Shown: positions 57,355 through 64,000 of the stretch, piece by piece | Position numbering within the stretch: position 1 is the first letter of the stretch | Layout of the letters: each line of letters begins with the position of its first letter | Assembly: GCA_014529385.2 (NCBI GenBank) | Contig: CM043969.1 | Location: forward strand, 75,002,676-75,066,675 | Direction: 5' to 3' | DNA from: Adiantum capillus-veneris | Taxonomy: Eukaryota; Streptophyta; Polypodiopsida; Polypodiales; Pteridaceae | Length of the DNA: 64,000 nucleotides | Program-made: the position numbers and the translations under genes | The notes under the pieces: model-generated | Databases searched by the model: none | The model's input: only the letters and a program-made list of their open reading frames with translations | Told to the model about the DNA's origin: nothing

Positions 57355-58050
57355 GAGAGAAAAGAAGGGAAAAGGGGGAATCAACACCATACAATGGAAA
57401 CGATGGATTCATTTTGCAACACTTGCTCCAAGTGGACATACTCCTTGGCGAGCTCAACAAAAACTCTAGTAGATTGCTTGGCTCCGTAAACACTCCATGG
57501 CTCAACAACCTCTCCTGCAAAAAGCAATGGCCTCCCCCACAATGGCAAAAAAAGCCTTTACCAAGTCAAAAAAACCCCTCTTATAGGAGTTCATATCCCG
57601 AATAAAAATAAATTTTTTTAATCATTTTGGCTCCTGCAGTCTAGTTTAAGTTTCATTTGGCATTTTTCATACCCTACACACATTTGGCACTTCCATTTTT
57701 GGTATCTACTGCATGCTTGAGACAGCTTCACAACTTTCCATTCTCATCTGCATGTGCAACCCCTGTTAGATCTGCCAACCAAGCACATTCCTCTTTCTCT
57801 ATCTCACCCTGCGTGTGAAGCCCCTCTTACCCCTAGGGGAGCAGTCATGGCGCCGTGACTGCCCCTATGAGAACATCCTCCTCATTTAAAAAGTCTTGGG
57901 CCTTTTAAAGGCACGTTGGCATGGCCCTCAGCTGGACGACAACCATTGGCACGCTCAGAATTACACCAACAATAGCACAAGTGCAACCAACTTCCACGCC
58001 TTGAAGGCCACAAGCAACATCCACAGTGGCGGACACCATAGCCTTTCCAA

Positions 58051-58055
58051 GAGAG

Positions 58056-58117
<62 letters not shown>
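58051..58117. repeat. (CT)n microsatellite
   Basis: About 33 CT units, uninterrupted. Confidence 0.97.
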
Positions 58118-58120
<3 letters not shown>

Positions 58121-59339
58121 GTTGCCTTCAAGTGGTGGCCCCCTCTTGCCCTTATACCCCGCACTTGGCAACCCTCCTTTTGCATGTGGCTCTACTCAAT
58201 GCCATGTGGCAATCCAAGGTGAGACACCCCTCTGATGGCCTCCAAAGTTGCCATAAAAACATTAATACAACTTGGTTTTTTTCCCTTAAGTTTTCAAACG
58301 TCAAATCTCCTCAAACGTGGCAAATTTGACTTCAAATTCATCTGCTCTCTTTGCACTCCGACTATCTGACAACCTCGAGCGATGCACACCAAACCGATCC
58401 AAAATCACCAGATTCACTGCAGTCACCACATACAACCAACTTCAACTCGCTCTAACTTTGCCCTCCAATTTTTGATTGACATGTTGTCTCTTTTTACTAG
58501 CTCCATATGCTGTCCAATACACTCTAGAACCCTGATGAGACTCAAAAAAATCATGATAGCACATTTTCCAATGCAATCAAACCTGCTCAGAATTGCCCTT
58601 TGGCAAAACTTTGAACCCTCGTATCTTGGCAGTCGGGACTCCAATTGTCAATCCGTAAAGACCAACATACTCAACATCTCAAGCTCTACATATCCATCTG
58701 CTCAATCTAGCTTTGATAACCTATCATCACTTGCACTGTTCATCTAAGATCTGTAATGCACTCTAGCTTTAAACTGCAACATCTTGCTAACACTATAGCT
58801 CCATTTGATGAGACATCTTGACCAACTTGTAGACCACTTCAAGCTCCACATTCTGAAGCAAAAAACTAGCACTTTGAACATTCTTACCTGCCATCCCATT
58901 TAGCCCAGTTTGGAGCTCTTTTGGCCTATAAAACCAAATCAAACATACACAACTACTACCACCTACCTGCCCAAGTCTTCTATCTCTGCTTTGGCCCTTT
59001 GTCATGCACCTGACACACTCTGGATGCACCAACGTCCTTAAATAAATTGTGCCAAAAAAATTATTTTTTAATAAGTACATAGGTATTTTGAATCTTGGAA
59101 TGATTGACACTTGGACTATCATTACTTTCTTTAAGAATGTGTGCTCTAATGTTGCCAATAGCATAGAAGATGGCAAACTAGTATCATATAGTAAAGGTGA
59201 GCAAGGAGGGGGGAGGTAATGCCAAGAACTAGGGAAGGGGGGGGCGGGGGGGGGGGGGGGGGGGGGGGGGGGGTGGGGGAGGTTGATGCAAAAGGAGAGA
59301 GAAAGCATAGAGGGAGATATGGCTTCTATGGTCAACAAC

Positions 59340-59850
59340 GATGTAGATGATTGCATGGACTCAACTACTCTATCAGAGCTTTTTATTCTAAAAGGACAAA
59401 AGCATCTTATAGGTCATGGTTTGAAGCCGCGTGTTTGCAAGGCTTAAATATTGGGATGTAGGTGATTGCATGGAATCAACTACTCTATTCGAACTTTTTA
59501 TTCTAAAAGGAAGAAAGCATCCTACGAGTCACGATTTGAAGCCGTCTGCTTGTAAGGCTTAGCTACTCTATCAAAGTAGTTGAAGCCACATGACTACAAG
59601 GCTTAGCTATTGGGATGTAGGTAATTGCATGGACTCAACTACTCTATCATACAGTTTTGTTGTGAAAGGAAGAAAGCATCCTATAGGTCGTGATTTGAAG
59701 CTTTATGCTTGCAAGGCTTAGCTATTGGGATGTAGGTGATTGCAAGGACTCAACTACTCTATCGAATATTTTTATTCTAAAAGGAAGAAAGTTTCCTATA
59801 GGTCGTGGTTTGAAGCCATGTGCTTGCAATACTTAGCTATTGGGATAGAA
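59340..59850. repeat. 115-bp minisatellite, about 4.4 units
   Basis: Units begin GATGTAGGTGATTGCATGG at 59,340, 59,455, 59,614 and 59,729. Spacing is 115, 159 and 115; the long unit carries an extra 44-bp partial repeat. Units contain CAACTACTCTATC and GGTCGTGATTTGAAGCC. Confidence 0.9.
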
Positions 59851-60538
59851 ATTTAATGTTTTGTAAATTGCTTTCTTTCCTAGAACCACTCAATATTGTA
59901 TAGAACCAAATGTTAGTTTTTTTACTACACAACACCAATTTAGGTACTTCATACTACCAAATTGTTTGTATAATAGTACCAATTTTGGTACTATCCAAAG
60001 TCCTTATGGTAGTTGATTTTTCTACCTTTAACTTTTTGAAACCAAATTGAAATTGCTTGGTTTTAATTTGACCTTGAGTGGTTCTAGATTGGTAATCTAT
60101 TGTATTATTATGAATATTTCCTAATCTCAAAATTGGCTATGTATTGTGTCACTTTGAGACTATATATAGTATCAAACATAGTACCAAAGTTTAATATGAT
60201 TGTACATTTCATTTGGTATTGTATATTCCTGTACTGAGCAATGTTTAGTTATAGCTATTATATTCAAAACTTTTGATGCAAATAATGACTCTATTTTTGC
60301 TCATCTAAACTTTGGGTACAATAAGAAGGCATGCTTGGTGGTTAGAAGAGATCGCGATGGGCAGCCATGAAGCTTCCCAAAGATCTACCAATCGTAAGTC
60401 ACTAATGAGTAAATGTGGATGTGAAAGGTGTGTTTCTAAAGAGTTATTTCATAGCACCCAAAGAACTATGGACCTTGCCCTTCCCAGATATAGTTAGACC
60501 CCTAGGGATGTGTAAGTGACTCAATATTCCTATAATGT
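59851..60538. other. degenerate TTTGGTAC-rich stretch
   Basis: AGTACCAATTTTGGTACT near 59,977 and other palindrome-like words occur. A weak frame at 60,312-60,497 (GTIRRHAWWLEE, CGCERC) lies just before the phosphatase remnant but I cannot place it. Confidence 0.4.
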
Positions 60539-60622
60539 TGTGAGCCTGATGCTGAGAAGTTTATCCTTGTGCTAAGAAAGAAGGCCTATATTATGCTTTG
60601 TTCATGTTGTAAAATGCATAAT
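60539..60622 (+). pseudogene. remnant of a second FCP1-like phosphatase exon
   Basis: CEPDAEKFILVLRKKAYIML, then CSCC, aligns with RPDAEQFILRLKQKASLVLW, then SC, of the gene at 39.2 kb. Together with the exon-1 and exon-2 remnants to the left, and in the same order and strand, it marks a second, decayed copy of the RING/FCP1-like gene. Confidence 0.65.
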
Positions 60623-60896
60623 CTCATGAACACAATGTGCACTTGCTTTTCTAAATTGATCAAAATTCCAAGATTCTTTATGTATTATGAATCTTATTTG
60701 ATAGTATGCATTTTAGTTACAAGAATGTAATTGAAACTAACCTCATACTTATATGTGCACACACATTCTCCAAGGATGAATGTAAGGTTTAGAGTAATAG
60801 TATAGAGCAAGTTTTGTACATGCAGAAAGAGTTGGGTGACAACTCTGTATTCTTAAAGCTGCTAAGAAAAGTATTGTATGTGAAGCGGGTGGATGG

Positions 60897-61020
60897 TGCT
60901 GGTGAGGATCCATTGTAAGCTTGAGAGCGTGCAAAACAGAGATAATGAGAAAAAGTGAGAGAGTAGAGAAGTGTTTAATACAAAAGAAAAACAACCAGGC
61001 TATTCTATTATTATCAAGCT

Positions 61021-61071
<51 letters not shown>

Positions 61072-61169
61072 GCATGCACTTTGCCATGTAAACTCTACAA
61101 ACACTAGGGTGTAGCCACATGCTACAAGAGCAATTTCCCATGGATACCAATGGGCTTGAAAATCCAACA
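60897..61169 (-). repeat. 3' LTR of the short element
   Basis: Left copy of the repeat pair; contains an expanded (TA)n (61,025-61,068). Confidence 0.6.
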
Positions 61170-62423
61170 ATCCCTCTCATGGCACTTTGAGTTTTTGGTA
61201 TACTTGTCGACCATGAGTTTTACGTGCTCTCACAACCAAGGGTTTTCCCATAACTTGGTGATACTTTCAAGCTTCCAAAACCTTGGGTTTAGGTTTTATA
61301 AACCCAATAATCTCATGAGGAGTGGTTACAAAACATTGATAAAAGGCTAAGAACAGACCATGTCAAAGTTCAACAAACCACCTAAAAACAATGAGTAGTA
61401 TCTGCCCCTTGACTCTGGTGTGTGTGTGTACTTCTCTTAGACAACCATCAAAATGGAAACAACAAGAACTCATACCAAATAGATTACAGGTCTTACCACT
61501 TTTTCTGTGGTGGTGTCTATAACAGTACAATGGGACAACTAGAATTGACAATTGATAAGCTAAACCAAAGCTTTGAACTTAATGATAGTGTTGACCATAG
61601 ACAAAACCATAAATCTATGACATTGAACATGTAAAAATAATTTCCTGAATTCTTTGTCGATGTATAGAGTGCTCTAAGAAATGGTTGGATGAGTCTTCAC
61701 TTTCTTTCTTTCTTGATAAGATTCAATTTTTGGATTTTCCCTTATGCTTTTTTAGGATCACTATCCAAAGCTAGGTTGTTGACAAATTGATCGAATTGAG
61801 CATCAATATTCTTACCATCATCATTAGACCCCTTCTTTTCATATGTATCAGCTAATGTAGAAGGTTTTGCTCATGCTTGAAAAATCCATGTTGTAGCAAA
61901 TTTTTGAGATGATTGACACCACTTGTGAGGTGGTACACATAAGCATCGTGAGATGTTGTGCCTTATAGGCTTGTTGTCAACTATGTTGCTCTATAACAGT
62001 GTTTTGAGATGCTTGGACAAGCTTGTAAAGCACCCTCCATTTCTTGGACAAGCTTGTAAAGCACCCTCTATTGCCTTGAGTGGTTTAGAATGTTGTGGTC
62101 CAGGAGCTCCCACTTATGTCACTGGACCTTGCCAACAAGAGATAATGGAATTTTGATATGCTAAAAATTACCTACCTTGAGACATTTTGAGAAGCTTGCA
62201 AGAGGCCTTTGTCGCCTAAGAGGATGACAATGTGATATGTGCTCAAAATTGCGTGGGGTCTAAGAGATAACAATGGCCTTTTAGTATGCCCTTGCACAGC
62301 CTTGGGATGCCGATTTCATTTCTCTACTTGCCTTGTGCTCCACTGCACCAATGGAAGTATCTTGAGATGCTCACCATTGCTAATGATCTATGCCAAATGA
62401 TAGCGTGTCAAGATGTCTGCTTG

Positions 62424-62435
62424 GCTCTGATACCA
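62424..62435 (-). other. primer-binding site, initiator tRNA-Met type
   Basis: The complement is TGGTATCAGAGC, exact over 12 bases. It stands 33 bases from the visible repeat start, more than usual, so the LTR may start closer than the by-eye limit. Confidence 0.65.
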
Positions 62436-62468
62436 CTTAAAAAGGAAGCAAGCATCTAGGGTGGATTG

Positions 62469-62710
62469 TGTCGGTAAGGATCCTTGGAAAGCTTGAGAGG
62501 GTGCAGAATTGAGATAACAAGGGAAAGAAAGAGAGATCAGATAAATATTCAACACAAAAGAAATATAACCATGCTCTTCTATTATTACTAAGCTCTTACA
62601 TATATATATAGGCATGCACTTTGCCATGCCAACTCCACAAGCACTAGCGGGGTAGCTACATCCTAAAAGAGCAATATTCCACGGGTATCAATGGGCTTGA
62701 AAACCCAACA
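62469..62710 (-). repeat. 5' LTR of the short element
   Basis: Right copy of the repeat pair, with a shorter TA run near 62,600 and the shared GGCATGCACTTTGCCATG. Confidence 0.6.
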
Positions 62711-64000
62711 AGTATGGCTAAAACACCCACGGTATAATACAATCAACATGATTCTAATCGACAATACGAGATACAAGTTTCTAAAAAAATAAATATGAAA
62801 CCTATTTATGTATTTAATCATAAGAGCCAAAGTATTATGACCCAAAAGCTTGATGGATAGTATTCTATTGTGGTTGCTCATACCCAGCTACTTACTATTG
62901 CAATAATCTCTGTTTGGTGTAGGGGATGCTATCTTCACTCTAATTACCAATCATTTCATATAGCTAGAGAGGTAGTATCATAGATTTAATACCCTAACAT
63001 TGAGTGAAAGTTGTAACTAGATTTCCTTTAGCTATATACTGGACATCCAATTTGGTGTACGTTGTTGTCAGTGCAATCTCTATTTTACTTTCTAGCAAAT
63101 TTAGTATTTTGTTGATCAATTCTAGCATTGTTTGAAAAATTATCAATCATAATCTGTTAAGTTCATTTACCTCTATGCAAGATTTTGGTTTCAATCACAA
63201 GTTACAAACACTTTATAGTGCTAAATCTAGTATAACATAATATTGAATTTGGTACTATGTTGTTTTAATTTTGGTATTATGATGGATAGGTTTTGATACT
63301 ATGTTGTATCAAATTTAGTATTGTGCTTCATAAACTTAGTATTTTGTTGATCAATTCTAGCATTATTTGAAATTCATCAATTGTACATGATCATAATGTG
63401 TTAAGTTTATTTACCTCTATGCAAGGTTTTGGTTTCAATCACAAGTTAGAAACACTTTATAGTACTAAATCTAGTCTAACATAATATTGAATTTGGTACT
63501 ATGTTGTTTTAATTTTGGTATTATGATGTATATAGTTTTTGATACTATGTTGTATCAAATTTAGTATTGTGCTGGATTATGTATAATATTTGTCGAGTAT
63601 GTTGGTCAATTTGGTATCATGATGTACCAAATTTGATGCTTTGTGTCTAAAGTCTAGTGATGTGAAAAAGATCGTGTGTATATGCAAAATTATGTGATTA
63701 ACTTCTCTAGATCTCAGTAAAAATTAGTGCACCTTACCAGTTTTAATACTATATAGTACAAACTTTGGTACTATGTCAACCAACCTTTGTACCTCTATTC
63801 TAATTCTAGTTCAATAACAATAAAGGAAAACTATAGTACCAAATTTGGGACTTTTAGAAAACAATTAAAAAATGAAACTTGGAATAGAGAAAGACAAATA
63901 TTAAAATCTAGATTGAAATAGAAAAGATGATCAAAAGTAATTTCCTATTTGGGAGAAGTACAAATTGTCCCACTTACAATCTTGGGAGATAAACTCAATT
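62711..64000. repeat. AT-rich region with a 233-bp tandem duplication and GGTACTATG words
   Basis: A unit from TTTTGTTGATCAATTCTAGC is present at about 63,108 and 63,341, each followed by CAATCACAAGTTA, ATTGAATTTGGTACTATG and TATCAAATTTAGTATTGTGC. Beyond it, scattered TTTGGTAC and ACCAAATTTGG words continue to the window edge. No gene is recognised. Confidence 0.8.

Larger units (their letters stand above)
57020..59330. other. low-complexity, no gene recognised
   Basis: Contains a (CA)n of about 36 units (57,281-57,352), a (CT)n of about 33 units (58,051-58,117), and a G-rich run (59,236-59,275). The frames here are produced by these tracts. The block separates the exon-2 remnant from the FCP1-like remnant and may be inserted DNA. 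Confidence 0.6.
60897..62710 (-). mobile_element. short non-autonomous LTR element (TRIM/LARD-like)
   Basis: Two direct repeats of 250-275 bp, 60,897-61,169 and 62,469-62,710, share GAGGATCC/AAGGATCC, AGCTTGAGAG, TATTCTATTATTAT, a TA run, GGCATGCACTTTGCCATG and GGGCTTGAAAA-CCAACA. Between them is about 1.3 kb without a coding frame, with a tRNA-Met primer-type site next to the right repeat. This gives minus orientation. The repeats differ at many positions, so the insertion is old. Confidence 0.6.

Noticed and set aside
57133-57605. Frames with Thr-His repeats
   Set aside because: Translation of the (CA)n microsatellite.
58793-59356. Minus-strand frame of 187 codons with a Pro run
   Set aside because: It depends on the G-rich homopolymer tract, and the rest shows no domain.

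Overview
The window is nuclear DNA of a land plant. It holds one intact host gene, an intronless multiple-C2-domain transmembrane protein (MCTP) at 11.4-14.6 kb, in about 50 kb of nested, mostly decayed mobile elements. Non-LTR elements of the Penelope type, Ty1/copia and chromodomain-bearing Ty3/gypsy elements, a tRNA-derived SINE and transposase families I do not associate with flowering plants fit a large-genome seedless plant such as a fern. That placement is inference, of moderate to low confidence. No bacterial gene organisation, rRNA, canonical tRNA gene or CRISPR array was seen.

Layout. 0-9.2 kb: a minus-strand Ty3/gypsy element with a broken gag-pol and its integrase deleted. Its upstream LTR appears split by a 5'-truncated Penelope-like element (PLE1, about 4.86-7.99 kb). 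9.2-15.3 kb: the MCTP gene and its flanks. 15.3-34.7 kb: a complex of a second Penelope-like family (PLE2) in both orientations, with a nearly identical 2.5-kb non-PLE flank (carrying the SINE) present twice. 34.7-36.5 kb: a plus-strand Ty3/gypsy fragment. 36.6-49.4 kb: a cluster with a RING-like/FCP1-like phosphatase gene (+), a transposase-like pseudogene with an internal 1208-bp tandem duplication (-), a GT-rich and hairpin-rich divergent spacer, a SWIM-domain transposase-like pseudogene (+) and a small helical ORF. 49.7-53.1 kb: a 3'-truncated Ty1/copia element (-). 53.1-64 kb: degenerate sequence rich in TTTGGTAC motifs, with remnants of a second RING/FCP1-like gene, a Ty3/gypsy integrase fragment, a 115-bp minisatellite and a short non-autonomous LTR element.

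The most interesting structures are (1) hammerhead ribozyme motifs at six sites in the terminal repeats of two Penelope-like families that appear to lack an endonuclease, with a 5650-bp ribozyme-to-ribozyme unit for PLE2; and (2) the 36.6-49.4 kb cluster, in which a RING/FCP1-like gene, two divergent transposase-like genes and a nested hairpin array lie together and a second decayed copy of the RING/FCP1-like gene lies 17-21 kb away. This may be a large, undescribed mobile unit or its remains.

All assignments come from reading the sequence. No database search or alignment program was run, and identities are by-eye statements.
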